Below, in pieces: positions 17,106-24,730 of a DNA stretch of 39,268 nucleotides. This stretch comes from an uncultured Pseudomonadota bacterium (GTDB lineage Bacteria; Myxococcota_A; UBA796; SXON01). The position numbers and the translations under genes are program-made. Numbering within the stretch: the first letter of the stretch is position 1; each line of letters starts with the position of its first letter. The stretch lies in assembly GCA_903891165.1 (NCBI GenBank), contig CAITDR010000682.1, positions 1 through 39,268 of the forward strand, given 5' to 3'. The notes under the pieces were generated by a model that did not search any database, had not been told where the DNA came from, and saw only the letters and a program-made list of their open reading frames with translations.

Positions 17106-17780
17106 TCACCCGGCGCTGGTAAAAAGCCTGCCGAGGGCCACTGCCACCGCCGTCGGGTTGCGGAGGATGTACGGTCCAAGGCCCACCGGCACAAAACCGC
17201 TCTCCACCAGCAGAGAGATTTCATCAGGATGAAAGCCCCCTTCCGGCCCGATTGCCAGAGCGGCGGCCTCAGCACAGCCCGGTAGAGGATCCGCGCCCGC
17301 CTCGGCAAGAAAACGATGGGCGGGAAGATCCGCCAGGGCAGCGGCAATTTCCAGCGGACCCTCTATCGTGGGCAACCAACTCCGTCGGCACTGCGTAGCC
17401 GCTGTACGGAGGATTTTCTCAAGACGATCCTGACGAAGAACAATGCCCTGGCTATAGCGACAACGGAGGAGACGGAAGCAGGTGGCCCCTGCCTCGGTGC
17501 CCAGGGTCAGCGCCTCCTCTAAGAGCGCCGGCTTGGGCATTCCCAGCAGGATAATTCTGGGCAAAGGCGGAGGAAGCTGGTGACGACTCAGCAGCTCCAG
17601 GCGCGCAAGACCGCGCTCCACGGCCACCAGACGCACCTCCCCTTCCGACCCCCGACCATCGCTGACCCCCAGCTGCGCCCCACGCTCCAGGCGGAGTACG
17701 TTCAACAGGTGGTGGCTACCCTCAGGATCGGCCAGAAAGCTGCCTTCCTGCGGCAGGTTAGGGAGGAGAAGCTGCCGCAT
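17106..17780 (-). CDS. rsmE: 16S rRNA (uracil(1498)-N3)-methyltransferase
   Basis: A 224-residue SPOUT-class methyltransferase that methylates U1498 of 16S rRNA using S-adenosylmethionine. The N-terminal PUA-like part includes HHLLNVLRLERG. The trefoil-knot motifs are present: LAIGPEGGFHPDE (about 170-182) and LGPYILRNPTAVAVAL near the end. The second usually reads LGxxILRTETA; here ET is replaced by PT, a small departure. Slightly shorter than E. coli RsmE (about 243). Directly downstream of prmA across 31 bases that contain an eight-pair hairpin; pairing rRNA and ribosomal-protein methyltransferases (rsmE next to prmA) is a common bacterial arrangement. Confidence 0.93.
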   Translation of the reverse strand: MRQLLLPNLPQEGSFLADPEGSHHLLNVLRLERGAQLGVSDGRGSEGEVRLVAVERGLARLELLSRHQLPPPLPRIILLGMPKPALLEEALTLGTEAGATCFRLLRCRYSQGIVLRQDRLEKILRTAATQCRRSWLPTIEGPLEIAAALADLPAHRFLAEAGADPLPGCAEAAALAIGPEGGFHPDEISLLVESGFVPVGLGPYILRNPTAVAVALGRLFTSAG

Positions 17781-17787
17781 CTATCGA

Positions 17788-17816
17788 TCTGATATAGTTC
17801 GAATCGGCATATCAGA
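17788..17816 (-). other. Eight-pair hairpin between prmA and rsmE
   Basis: TCTGATAT (17788-17795) is the perfect inverse complement of ATATCAGA (17809-17816), around a 13-base loop that contains TTCGAA. On the transcribed minus strand it covers the prmA stop codon and lies eight bases before the rsmE start. With no T-tract it is not a typical terminator; it may modulate translation of rsmE or slow RNA decay. Confidence 0.4.
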
Positions 17817-18651
17817 CAAAGACCATGGAGACCCAGTCGGTCTCCAGCTCTTCTTCGGGGTTGCCCAGGCTGGCAAAGGCGTCGCGAACCAGCTGCGCCC
17901 GATCGGCGAGGATGCCGGCGAAGGAAAAGCGGCGGGAGAGGCGAAGAAGCTGTGGTGCCAGCTCCGCCAAAACCTCCGCATAGAGGTTGGCCACCACCAT
18001 GTCGTAGGGACCGGCAATATCAGCCACATCGGTGGTGGAAAAGGCAACATCCAAGCCATTTTCAAGCGCCGCGCCCTGAGCGGCACGCACCGCATCCGGG
18101 TCGATGTCCACCCCTTCGGCTACCATGCCCAGGCGCGCTGCGGCAAGAGCGAGAATACCCGATCCGCAGCCTACATCCAGGAGCGTTGCCCCGGGCGTTG
18201 CGTAGCGGTCAATCGCACGCAGGCATGCACGCGTCGTGGGGTGGTCGCCCGTGCCGAAGGCATTGCCCGGCTCGATCACCACCGCGCCGGGAACGGGTTT
18301 CCAGGGCGGGGTAATGGTCAGGCGCTCGGAGATAACCAAGGTATCAAAGTTCTTTTTCCAGCCCTCCTCCCAGTCCTGAGCGTCCTGAATCTCCCATGTG
18401 GGCGCCTGTAGCGCCATCCCCTCCAGGACGCCCAGCGTCGCAGGTTTTTCGGAAAACCATGCGCGCAGTAGCACATTCCGGGGCTTTTTGGGAGGTGGAC
18501 CCTTGTCCCAGGGCTGACGGAAGCGCGGGGTGTGGCCGGGGGGATAGTCCTCCTGCACACCGGTCGCGCCGAGGCGAACAAGCTCCAAGCTGGCAGCCAC
18601 GGCTTCCTTGCGGGGAAGCAGCAGCGCGAGGGCAAACCAGCGCTCGGACAT
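17812..18651 (-). CDS. prmA: Ribosomal protein L11 methyltransferase
   Basis: A 279-residue class I SAM-dependent methyltransferase. Near the middle, VVIEPGNAFGTGDHPTTRACL precedes the SAM-binding motif LLDVGCGSGILALAAARLG and the acidic VDIDPDAV; MVVANLYAEVL provides the N-L-Y motif, where PrmA usually has ANIL. The PrmA-type N-terminal substrate-recognition region includes EEGWKKNFDTLVI. The ATG at 18651 begins MSERWFALALLLP; the frame extends further, but into the upstream gene. Its ATG shares a base with the TGA of the VKOR-DsbA gene (TGATG), suggesting coupled translation. Confidence 0.92.
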   Translation of the reverse strand: MSERWFALALLLPRKEAVAASLELVRLGATGVQEDYPPGHTPRFRQPWDKGPPPKKPRNVLLRAWFSEKPATLGVLEGMALQAPTWEIQDAQDWEEGWKKNFDTLVISERLTITPPWKPVPGAVVIEPGNAFGTGDHPTTRACLRAIDRYATPGATLLDVGCGSGILALAAARLGMVAEGVDIDPDAVRAAQGAALENGLDVAFSTTDVADIAGPYDMVVANLYAEVLAELAPQLLRLSRRFSFAGILADRAQLVRDAFASLGNPEEELETDWVSMVFV

Positions 18652-19976
18652 CAGCGCGCGGAAGGCGGAGGAGGTGTGGGCAGCGTCTGGCCGCTGCGAG
18701 CAGCGACGAGGATGGCTTCGATCTCCTCCCGTCCACCGTTGATCTTCACCCACTGGTCGCCAAAGGGCCCCTTCAGGAAGATCGAGGGAGTTCCATTGAT
18801 CTGGGCCAGACCACCGGCTTCCACATCCTCGCGAACCGCAGCCTCGGTGGCCGGATCCGCCATACAGGCTTCAAAGGCCACTGTGTCCAAGCCGGACTGC
18901 TGGATCATAAAGCGCAGGTCATCCTTGCCGAGATATTCCTGGTTCTTGAACATTTTTTCGGCCAAGGGCCAGAAGGCGTTCTGAGCATTGGCGCAGACCG
19001 AAGCCGCCGCTGCCCGGCAGGAGTCCTTGTGGCCTTCCCACTCCACGAAGTGGTTGCAGGTCTGAGAGATCGGATAGTGCTTGTAGTACAGCTTCACATC
19101 CGGGTTTTCCTCGATCACCTTCTTCAGCTCGGGAAACATCAATGCACAGTGAGGACATTGAAAGTCGGCCCATTCCACCAGGATATACTTGGCCTCCGGG
19201 TTACCTTTGACCGGATCATTGGGCTCAAAGCGGATGCTGCCCGCCGGCTGCTCGTACATGCCCACCAGCGAATTTCCACCGGCTTTGACCGTACCGCCCG
19301 CGGCCGTGGCCTTCCCCGTTCCCCCGGTTGCCATCAGGCCGAAGATCAGGCCTGCAAGGCCAATTACCACCGCAGGCCCCCCTTCCGATGGCAGGGCCTG
19401 GAAGAAACCCTCCTCTTTCCCACGCCGCTCCAGGCTGCTGCCCACCAGCAGCAGCAGGTTGAGCACATAGGTGGATGCGCAGAAGGGACAGAGACTTCCC
19501 ACCTGGGTCATCGCCCAGCCGAAGTAGACATCGGCTGCGACGCCCAGTACCGCCCCTACCTGAAGCAGCGCCAGGGCTCCTGCCTTCTGCTGCAGCGCAT
19601 AGCGGCTGGCCAGCCAGGACATGGCCAGGAAGTAGCCCACCCCAAAAAGAGCAACGGGTACGCCAGCAATCTCACCGTATTCGCTCTTGATCACATTGCT
19701 ACAGCTCACCGCCGAGCTGATGTCACAGACGGTGGAGCCCACCTGGTGGTGCTCGTAGGTCAAATAGGCACTCACGCCGACCCCAGCGAAAGCGGCCAGG
19801 AAAAGGCCGTAGGGACGGGCCGCAATCACGGCCGCCACCACCACCAACAGGCCCACCCCGATCCCGGCCAGCACCCCGGTACCGCCCGCATCGGCCGCCC
19901 AAGCCATCGTCGGCAGTGCCCACAACATCAGGCCCCCCGAAAGCCGCAGTAAAGGACTGTACTTCATAGGCTTCAC
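18651..19976 (-). CDS. VKOR-DsbA fusion (disulfide bond formation)
   Basis: A 441-residue membrane protein. After an N-terminal hydrophobic segment resembling a signal peptide (ending TMAWAADA) come several helices of a bacterial vitamin K epoxide reductase: loop cysteines CDISSAVSC (about 83-91) and the quinone-proximal CPFC (about 162-165). A linker leads to a thioredoxin-like domain with CPHC (about 275-278) and the cis-proline loop GTPSIF. VKOR takes electrons to quinone and reoxidises its DsbA partner, here fused on the periplasmic side. Extra cysteine pairs in the DsbA part (TCNHF, DSCRA) may be structural. Position after smpB and before prmA looks like operon packing rather than shared function. 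Confidence 0.88.
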   Translation of the reverse strand: MKPMKYSPLLRLSGGLMLWALPTMAWAADAGGTGVLAGIGVGLLVVVAAVIAARPYGLFLAAFAGVGVSAYLTYEHHQVGSTVCDISSAVSCSNVIKSEYGEIAGVPVALFGVGYFLAMSWLASRYALQQKAGALALLQVGAVLGVAADVYFGWAMTQVGSLCPFCASTYVLNLLLLVGSSLERRGKEEGFFQALPSEGGPAVVIGLAGLIFGLMATGGTGKATAAGGTVKAGGNSLVGMYEQPAGSIRFEPNDPVKGNPEAKYILVEWADFQCPHCALMFPELKKVIEENPDVKLYYKHYPISQTCNHFVEWEGHKDSCRAAAASVCANAQNAFWPLAEKMFKNQEYLGKDDLRFMIQQSGLDTVAFEACMADPATEAAVREDVEAGGLAQINGTPSIFLKGPFGDQWVKINGGREEIEAILVAARSGQTLPTPPPPSAR

Positions 19977-19991
19977 CCGTAGAAAAAACTG

Positions 19992-20459
19992 TTATCCGCG
20001 ATCTCGGAGCGCCCGCTGGATCTCGCGGCGGTCCTCCGCCTCCCGTGTGGACTGGCGCTTGTCGTGGAGGCGCTTTCCGCGTCCCAACGCAAACTCCAGC
20101 TTACACCAGCGGCCTTCAAAATAAAGCTGGAGTGGCACCAGCGTAAAGCCCCGCTCCCGCACCTTCTGGCGCAGCCGCAGGATCTCCAATTTGTTGAGAA
20201 GGAGAGGGCGTGTCCGCGTCGGCTCGTGGTTGTAGCGGTTGGCCTCCAGGTAGGGCGCGATATGTGCCCCCAGAAGCTCCAGACGCCCCCGGCTGTCCAA
20301 CCCCACCCAGGCATCATCCAGGTTGGCCCCCGCCCGACGCAGGCTCTTGACCTCTGAACCCAGCAGGATCAAGCCGGCTTCCCAGGTATCGCTCAGCTCA
20401 TACTCATACCGCGCCCGGCGGTTGGTGCTGATCACCCTGCGATCGTTGTCCTTCTTCAT
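19992..20459 (-). CDS. smpB: SsrA-binding protein SmpB
   Basis: A 155-residue tmRNA partner for trans-translation. Characteristic segments: NRRARYEYEL near the start, WEAGLILLGSEVKSLRRAGANLDDAW, AHIAPY, HEPTRTRPLLLNKLEI, GFTLVPLQLYF and KLEFALGRGKRLHDKRQSTREAEDRREIQRAL. The start is the ATG at 20459 (MKKDNDRR); the longer open frame upstream does not look like SmpB. It is the first gene of a minus-strand operon, divergent from mraZ. I looked for tmRNA (ssrA) in the neighbouring gap and saw none. Confidence 0.96.
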   Translation of the reverse strand: MKKDNDRRVISTNRRARYEYELSDTWEAGLILLGSEVKSLRRAGANLDDAWVGLDSRGRLELLGAHIAPYLEANRYNHEPTRTRPLLLNKLEILRLRQKVRERGFTLVPLQLYFEGRWCKLEFALGRGKRLHDKRQSTREAEDRREIQRALRDRG

Positions 20460-20546
20460 CGCGCAGGCGTCTATCCCGTGCAGTTGCTTTCCGCCTCCTC
20501 CGCGACGATTTGGGACCGAGCCCCCCGGGTGCAAAAAATCAAAAAA

Positions 20547-20573
20547 ATGATAATTACTCTTCCCGAATCTCAA
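20547..20573 (-). promoter_or_regulatory. Candidate sigma-70-type promoter for the smpB operon
   Basis: On the minus strand TTGAGA (20573-20568) and TATCAT (20552-20547) each match five of six consensus bases, with a 15-base spacer, one or two bases shorter than ideal. Transcription would start about 80 bases before the smpB ATG. This is a by-eye match only. Confidence 0.35.
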
Positions 20574-20692
20574 GCTATCTCTATGCGCGTCAAGAGCGCG
20601 GGGGCCGCCTCAAGAATCCGAATCTTGACCTCTTTTTCATCCAATTTTTTCCACAGCAGTTTCAATGACTTAGCCCTGGAAGCCCCATCTCG

Positions 20693-20739
20693 GTGGAGGA
20701 CAGTGGAGCCATGGGGATGATATGAGTGGAAAAGTGGAG
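20693..20739 (+). promoter_or_regulatory. Candidate MraZ operator: GTGGAG direct repeats
   Basis: GTGGAG occurs at 20693-20698 and 20703-20708, exactly ten bases apart, followed in register by the weaker GGGGAT (20713-20718). AGTGGA then recurs at 20725-20730 and 20733-20738. MraZ of other bacteria binds short G-rich direct repeats with about one helical turn spacing upstream of its own gene (TGGGN with five-base gaps in E. coli). The repeats end 35 bases before the mraZ start, suggesting autoregulation of the dcw operon. Confidence 0.6.
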
Positions 20740-20773
20740 GCATGGTGTACTCCACAGGGGTAGGGCAGGGGCG

Positions 20774-21211
20774 ATGCTCGAGTTGAGGCTAAACCAGCCC
20801 ATGACGCTGGATCCGAAAGGACGGATCACGCTACCGGTGCGCCTGAAGAGCGCGCTGGACGTTCATCGCGTCAACAGCCTCGTTTTTATCGTGCATGAAG
20901 GCCATTTACGTGCCTACACCCCCGCAGATTTCACCGAACGGGTAGAAAAACCCCTTCTGGAGCTTGATTCCTTCGACCCCGCCGCAGAGGAAAAACAGCG
21001 CCTCCGACTCGGCTTTGCCACCGAGCTGGATGTGGACAAGCAGGGTCGCCTTCTGATCCCCAGCAACCTGCGCGCCATGGCGGGTCTGGACCGAGAGATC
21101 GTGGTGATCTCGCTCTTGGAACGCCTGGAGATCTGGGATCCTCAGCGCTTGTCCGAGTGGTATGCCGCCCGTCACCAGCGTGCGGTGCTCAGCGGAGGGG
21201 AGAGTGCATGA
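20774..21211 (+). CDS. mraZ: Transcriptional regulator MraZ
   Basis: A 145-residue MraZ with two AbrB-like half domains: DPKGRITLPVRLKSAL (about 12-27) and DKQGRLLIPSNLRAMAGL (about 89-106) followed by RLEIWD. MraZ forms ring-shaped oligomers that bind repeats upstream of the dcw operon, acting as repressor or activator depending on species. The ATG at 20774, preceded by AGGGGC, was chosen; an in-frame ATG at 20726 would place coding sequence inside the repeat cluster and adds residues unlike the family. Its end overlaps the rsmH start by eight bases. Confidence 0.95.
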   Translation: MLELRLNQPMTLDPKGRITLPVRLKSALDVHRVNSLVFIVHEGHLRAYTPADFTERVEKPLLELDSFDPAAEEKQRLRLGFATELDVDKQGRLLIPSNLRAMAGLDREIVVISLLERLEIWDPQRLSEWYAARHQRAVLSGGESA

Positions 21212-22085
21212 TCCGCACCATCCCGTCCTGCGCGAAGCCACGTTGGAGCTGCTGGATCCACAACCGGGCGCCTTCTTTGTCGACGGTACCGTCGGCTGGG
21301 GCGGCCACTCCAGCGCACTGTTGGAGCGCGGTGTGGAGCTATGGGGTGTGGACCGTGATCCCAGCGCCCTGGACTGGTCCCGAAAGCGCCTGGGTGAAGG
21401 TGTCCTCCTCCACCACGCCACCTTCTCCCAGCTCCCCGAGCTGCTGGATGGCCGTCGTCCGGACGGGATCCTGCTCGATCTCGGCGTTTCCTCTCCCCAG
21501 CTGGATCGCCCCGAACGCGGATTTTCCTTTCGGAACAACGGTCCTCTCGACATGCGGATGGACCCCACCCGCGGCGAAACAGCCGCCGAGCTGCTTGTCC
21601 GGCTGGATGAGACCGAGCTTGCGGACATCCTCTTTCACTACGGCGAAGAACGGCAGTCGCGTCGTATCGCACGTGCCATCAAGGCGGGCCTTCCCTTCAC
21701 CGGTACGGCTGCTCTGGCTGACCTTATCGCCCGCCAGCTTCCCTACGAGCGTGGCCAACACCCAGCCACCCGCTCCTTCCAGGCCTTGCGCATCGCTGTC
21801 AACCGGGAGCTGGAGGAGCTGGACCGTGCGCTTGCCCAATTCCCCGAATTGCTCGCCCCCGGCGGCCGCCTCGCCATTATCTCCTTTCACTCCCTCGAAG
21901 ATCGAAAGGTCAAAGAGCGCTTTCGCGAACTCTCTGGAGAGGGTGCCCCCGTGGACTACCGCGGCCAGCCCCTCTCCACACCCCGCTTCCGCCTGCCGGT
22001 GCGGAAGGCGGTCAAGGGAGAGGAAGGGGACCCGCACCCTCGCGCCCGCTCTGCCCGCCTTCGTGTTCTCCAACGCCTTGAATGA
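21204..22085 (+). CDS. rsmH: 16S rRNA (cytosine(1402)-N4)-methyltransferase RsmH
   Basis: A 293-residue enzyme (formerly MraW) that methylates C1402 of 16S rRNA. It opens with HHPVLREATLELL, then the SAM site DGTVGWGGHSSALL, GILLDLGVSSPQLDRPERGFSF, the strongly conserved GPLDMRMD, and the late PGGRLAIISFHSLEDRKVKERF. GTG at 21204 was chosen because GGAGGGG (21194-21200) sits just before it and the protein then begins with the family's typical N-terminus; it overlaps mraZ by eight bases. It ends in an ATGA overlap with ftsL. Confidence 0.96.
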   Translation: MHDPHHPVLREATLELLDPQPGAFFVDGTVGWGGHSSALLERGVELWGVDRDPSALDWSRKRLGEGVLLHHATFSQLPELLDGRRPDGILLDLGVSSPQLDRPERGFSFRNNGPLDMRMDPTRGETAAELLVRLDETELADILFHYGEERQSRRIARAIKAGLPFTGTAALADLIARQLPYERGQHPATRSFQALRIAVNRELEELDRALAQFPELLAPGGRLAIISFHSLEDRKVKERFRELSGEGAPVDYRGQPLSTPRFRLPVRKAVKGEEGDPHPRARSARLRVLQRLE

Positions 22086-22432
22086 GTCCTTCCATGCCAC
22101 CCACACTTGATACGGTTCGCCGCAGCATCGTCCAGCAGTCCTCCGAGGTGGTCAGCCTCCCCGACTTGCTGGTGGTTATCCGTTTTCTGGGCGTCCTGGC
22201 TGTACTTACCGGCAGCCTCTCGGCCTATCTTTGGTCCCGTATGGAGGTGACCCGGCTGTCAGTGGCCCTGGATGAGTCGCGTTCGGCGCTGGCGCGGGGG
22301 CAGGTGGTGCAGGAGCGACTGGAGCTGGAGCGCGCTCTGCTGCGTCAGCCCGGAAAACTGGCAGAAGAAGCGCGGATCCGCGGCCTCGTAGCGCCCGTTG
22401 CTGTGGTCAACCTTTCGGAGGCCACCCGCTAA
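22082..22432 (+). CDS. ftsL: FtsL-like cell division protein
   Basis: A 116-residue single-pass membrane protein: a short cytoplasmic N-terminus, one helix (about residues 28-51, LLVVIRFLGVLAVLTGSLSA), and a periplasmic coiled coil (LSVALDESRSALARGQVVQERLELERALL). FtsL sequences are poorly conserved, so the call rests on topology, size and position between rsmH and ftsI. In the divisome FtsL works with FtsB and FtsQ to activate FtsWI. The ATG overlaps the rsmH stop (ATGA). Confidence 0.8.
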   Translation: MSPSMPPTLDTVRRSIVQQSSEVVSLPDLLVVIRFLGVLAVLTGSLSAYLWSRMEVTRLSVALDESRSALARGQVVQERLELERALLRQPGKLAEEARIRGLVAPVAVVNLSEATR

Positions 22433-22435
22433 GCC

Positions 22436-24520
22436 ATGACCTCCCGCCCCGCCAAAACCGCTTCCCGTAAAAAGGGTAAGCGGAAGGTACGTACCGCCTC
22501 CTGGCACCATGTGGTTGCCGGATGGATGGGGCCTGTGCCCCCTCCTTCGGAAGCCACCCTGCAGGAAGAGTCGCGGGCGCGCGCAGGTTTTTTGGCAGGT
22601 GGCCTGGGCCTCTTCCTGGCCATGTTGATGCTGCGCGCCACCTGGCTGATGGCGGTGCCCGACAGTGATCTGGAGGCCCGCGGCCGCGGTCAGTACCAGA
22701 CGGCCATCGAAATGAAGGGCGAACGCGGCTCGATCTACGACCGCAATCGTCGGGAGCTGGCGGCAACGGTCTACCTGCCCACCCTGTACGGCAACCCGGC
22801 GCGGATGCCCGACGCCGAGCTGCAGAAGCGGGTCGCCGACATCGCCAAGGTGGTGGGCCACTCCGAAGAATGGGTACTTACCCAGTTTAAACGCCAGACT
22901 CCTGATGGTCGCAAGCTGCAGGAAGTACGTCTGGGCGATTCGCTGGAGCCGGTGACCGCCCGCGCGCTGGTCTCCGGCCTCTCCCGCGAAGTGATGTGGC
23001 TGAAGGAAGAGCCGGTGCGGCTGTACCCTGGAAAGGAGCTTGCTGCAGCATTGATCGGCTACACCGATGCCTCTGGCATGGGTGCGGCGGGTCTGGAGCG
23101 GGTGCTGGAGAAGGAGCTGGCGGGCGACACCTACCGGGTGATGTTGCAACACGACCGCAAGGGCCGTGCCGTACAGCCCGGCCGCGACGAACAGCGCCTC
23201 GCACGTCAGGGGCACTCGGTGCAGCTGACTCTTGACGCGTCAATTCAACACGCCACCGAAGAAGCCTTGTGGAAGGTGATGGTTTCCTCGGCACCCGAGG
23301 CGGCGATGGCCGTGGTGATGGATATTGAGACCGGCGCCATCCTGTCCATGGCCTCGGTGCCCACCGCCAACCCCAACGACGGCCACGCGCGCGAGCAGCA
23401 GGTGCTCTTCAAGAACCATGCGGCGATGGATCAGGTGGAACCTGGATCTGTCTTCAAACCCTTCGTGGTTGCCGCCGCCCTGGAAGAAGGCCTGGTCAAG
23501 CCGGAGACCCTGATCGACTGCGAGCTGGGCCGCTGGTTTATCGGCGGCCGTACTATCAAAGATGACCATCCGAAAGGAGTGATCTCTGTCACCGAGATCA
23601 TCAAATTCTCCAGCAACATCGGTACCGCCAAAGTGGCCGGCATGCTGGGCGCCGAGCGCACCCTCACCTACCTCAAAAACTTCGGCTTTGCCCGTAGCAC
23701 CGGTCTCGGCCTGCCGGGCGAGGTCATGGGGTTGATGCGCTCTCCCGCCACCATCAAACCCCTGGAGCTGGCCACCACCTCCTTTGGCCAGGGAGTGACT
23801 GCCTCTCCGGTGCAGCTGATCGCGGGGATTTCTGCGCTGGCCAACGGCGGCATCCGCATGATGCCCATGCTGGTGCAGGCGGTTCTGGATCGCCACGGCG
23901 AGGTGGAGAACTGGAACGAGCCCCGGGTCGATCGGCGCATCGTCTCCGAGGAGATCGCGCGAATTACCTCAAGCATGATGGAGACGGTGACCGAGGAGGG
24001 CGGCACGGGCACTCGCGCCAAGGTCCCCGGCTACCGCGTAGCTGGAAAAACCGGCACCGCCCAGAAGGTGGAGAACGGCGTCTACTCCGAAACCAAGCGC
24101 GTCTCTTCGTTTATCGGCTATCTTCCTGCTGATCGTCCCAAAGTTGCCATCGCGGTGCTGGTGGACTCTCCCACCGTCGGCTCCAAATACGGTGGCCTCG
24201 TGGCCGCGCCGGTCTTCTCGGAGATCGGCTCGTTCACCATGAATTACCTGGGGGTTCCGCCCGATCCTCCCGCCGAAGGTACCCCCCCCCGCAAAGAGGT
24301 GGCCTGGACCGCGCCCGCGCCGGTCGAGGTGGCTCCTTCGGGAGATGGCGCATGGATCCTACCGGATCTCACCGGTCGTAGCCTCCGCAATGCCCTCACC
24401 GCCCTGCAGCCCACCGGCGTCGCCCTGACGCTGTCCGGCCAGGGCAAAGTCATCGGTCAATCCCCCTCCCCGGGTACCCGGATCGCTCCCGGCGATGCCG
24501 TCTACCTTAGCTTGAACTAA
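22436..24520 (+). CDS. ftsI: Septal peptidoglycan transpeptidase FtsI (PBP3) with C-terminal PASTA domain
   Basis: A 694-residue class B penicillin-binding protein. A basic cytoplasmic tail of about 48 residues precedes the membrane anchor (about 51-73), then the dimerisation/pedestal region (KGERGSIYDRN at about 94-104). Catalytic motifs: SVFK (Ser338, Lys341), SSN (392-394) and KTGT (538-541). Residues about 625-694 form one PASTA-like domain (LPDLTGRSLRNALTALQ...VIGQSPSPGTRIAPGDAV). It crosslinks septal peptidoglycan together with FtsW. A run of nine cytosines (24282-24290) lies in the linker before PASTA, so slippage there would remove only PASTA. It starts three bases after ftsL. Confidence 0.95.
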   Translation: MTSRPAKTASRKKGKRKVRTASWHHVVAGWMGPVPPPSEATLQEESRARAGFLAGGLGLFLAMLMLRATWLMAVPDSDLEARGRGQYQTAIEMKGERGSIYDRNRRELAATVYLPTLYGNPARMPDAELQKRVADIAKVVGHSEEWVLTQFKRQTPDGRKLQEVRLGDSLEPVTARALVSGLSREVMWLKEEPVRLYPGKELAAALIGYTDASGMGAAGLERVLEKELAGDTYRVMLQHDRKGRAVQPGRDEQRLARQGHSVQLTLDASIQHATEEALWKVMVSSAPEAAMAVVMDIETGAILSMASVPTANPNDGHAREQQVLFKNHAAMDQVEPGSVFKPFVVAAALEEGLVKPETLIDCELGRWFIGGRTIKDDHPKGVISVTEIIKFSSNIGTAKVAGMLGAERTLTYLKNFGFARSTGLGLPGEVMGLMRSPATIKPLELATTSFGQGVTASPVQLIAGISALANGGIRMMPMLVQAVLDRHGEVENWNEPRVDRRIVSEEIARITSSMMETVTEEGGTGTRAKVPGYRVAGKTGTAQKVENGVYSETKRVSSFIGYLPADRPKVAIAVLVDSPTVGSKYGGLVAAPVFSEIGSFTMNYLGVPPDPPAEGTPPRKEVAWTAPAPVEVAPSGDGAWILPDLTGRSLRNALTALQPTGVALTLSGQGKVIGQSPSPGTRIAPGDAVYLSLN

Positions 24521-24537
24521 CTCTTTTTCAACTCTGC

Positions 24538-24625
24538 CCGCCCTTCCGGGCGGTAGGTCCGAACACGGAGCCAGAGCGGAATCCCCAGCCGCTCTCCGAG
24601 CCCCGAAGCCGTGGCACTCCCACGG
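24538..24625 (+). ncRNA. Candidate structured leader between ftsI and murE
   Basis: Within the 210-base gap three perfect hairpins follow one another: CCGCCC/GGGCGG (24538-24553, loop TTCC), AGAGCGG/CCGCTCT (24573-24595) and CCGTGG/CCACGG (24609-24625, loop CACTC), the last followed by GGTTTT. Every other gap in the cluster up to ddl is three bases or less. It may be a cis-acting RNA, an attenuator or a processing site; no known riboswitch class was recognised. Confidence 0.4.
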
Positions 24626-24710
24626 GGTTTTCAAGGGTTCCCCACCCTTAATCCCCGCCACGACCTCCAGCTCCTCCGTAGCTCTCCCCGCTGAACGGAC
24701 CTGCCGCCTG

Positions 24711-24724
24711 GGGGGGCGCCCCCC
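24711..24724 (+). promoter_or_regulatory. GC-only palindrome directly before the murE start
   Basis: GGGGGGCGCCCCCC is a perfect 14-base palindrome ending seven bases before the murE ATG (24731). It replaces the place where a ribosome-binding site would normally sit; CAGG directly abutting the ATG is too close to serve. It could hide or shape the start region in mRNA. Confidence 0.5.
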
Positions 24725-24730
24725 ATCAGG

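Larger units (their letters stand above)
20460..20773. promoter_or_regulatory. Divergent smpB-mraZ regulatory region
   Basis: 314 bases with no gene. It is less GC-rich than its surroundings and contains A- and T-runs (20533-20547, 20645-20650). On the smpB side there is a candidate minus-strand promoter (20547-20573). On the mraZ side there are GTGGAG direct repeats (20693-20739). TTTTCCACA at 20647-20655 is one mismatch from the DnaA box TTATCCACA; a single site is weak evidence. No clear plus-strand -35/-10 pair was found for mraZ. Confidence 0.6.

Noticed and set aside
20460-20692. tmRNA (ssrA) next to smpB
   Set aside because: No tRNA-like ends, T-loop or tag-peptide frame could be found in the gap.
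24538-24553. Intrinsic terminator after ftsI
   Set aside because: The hairpin has no following T-tract and lies inside an operon whose downstream genes need expression; kept instead as part of a structured element.
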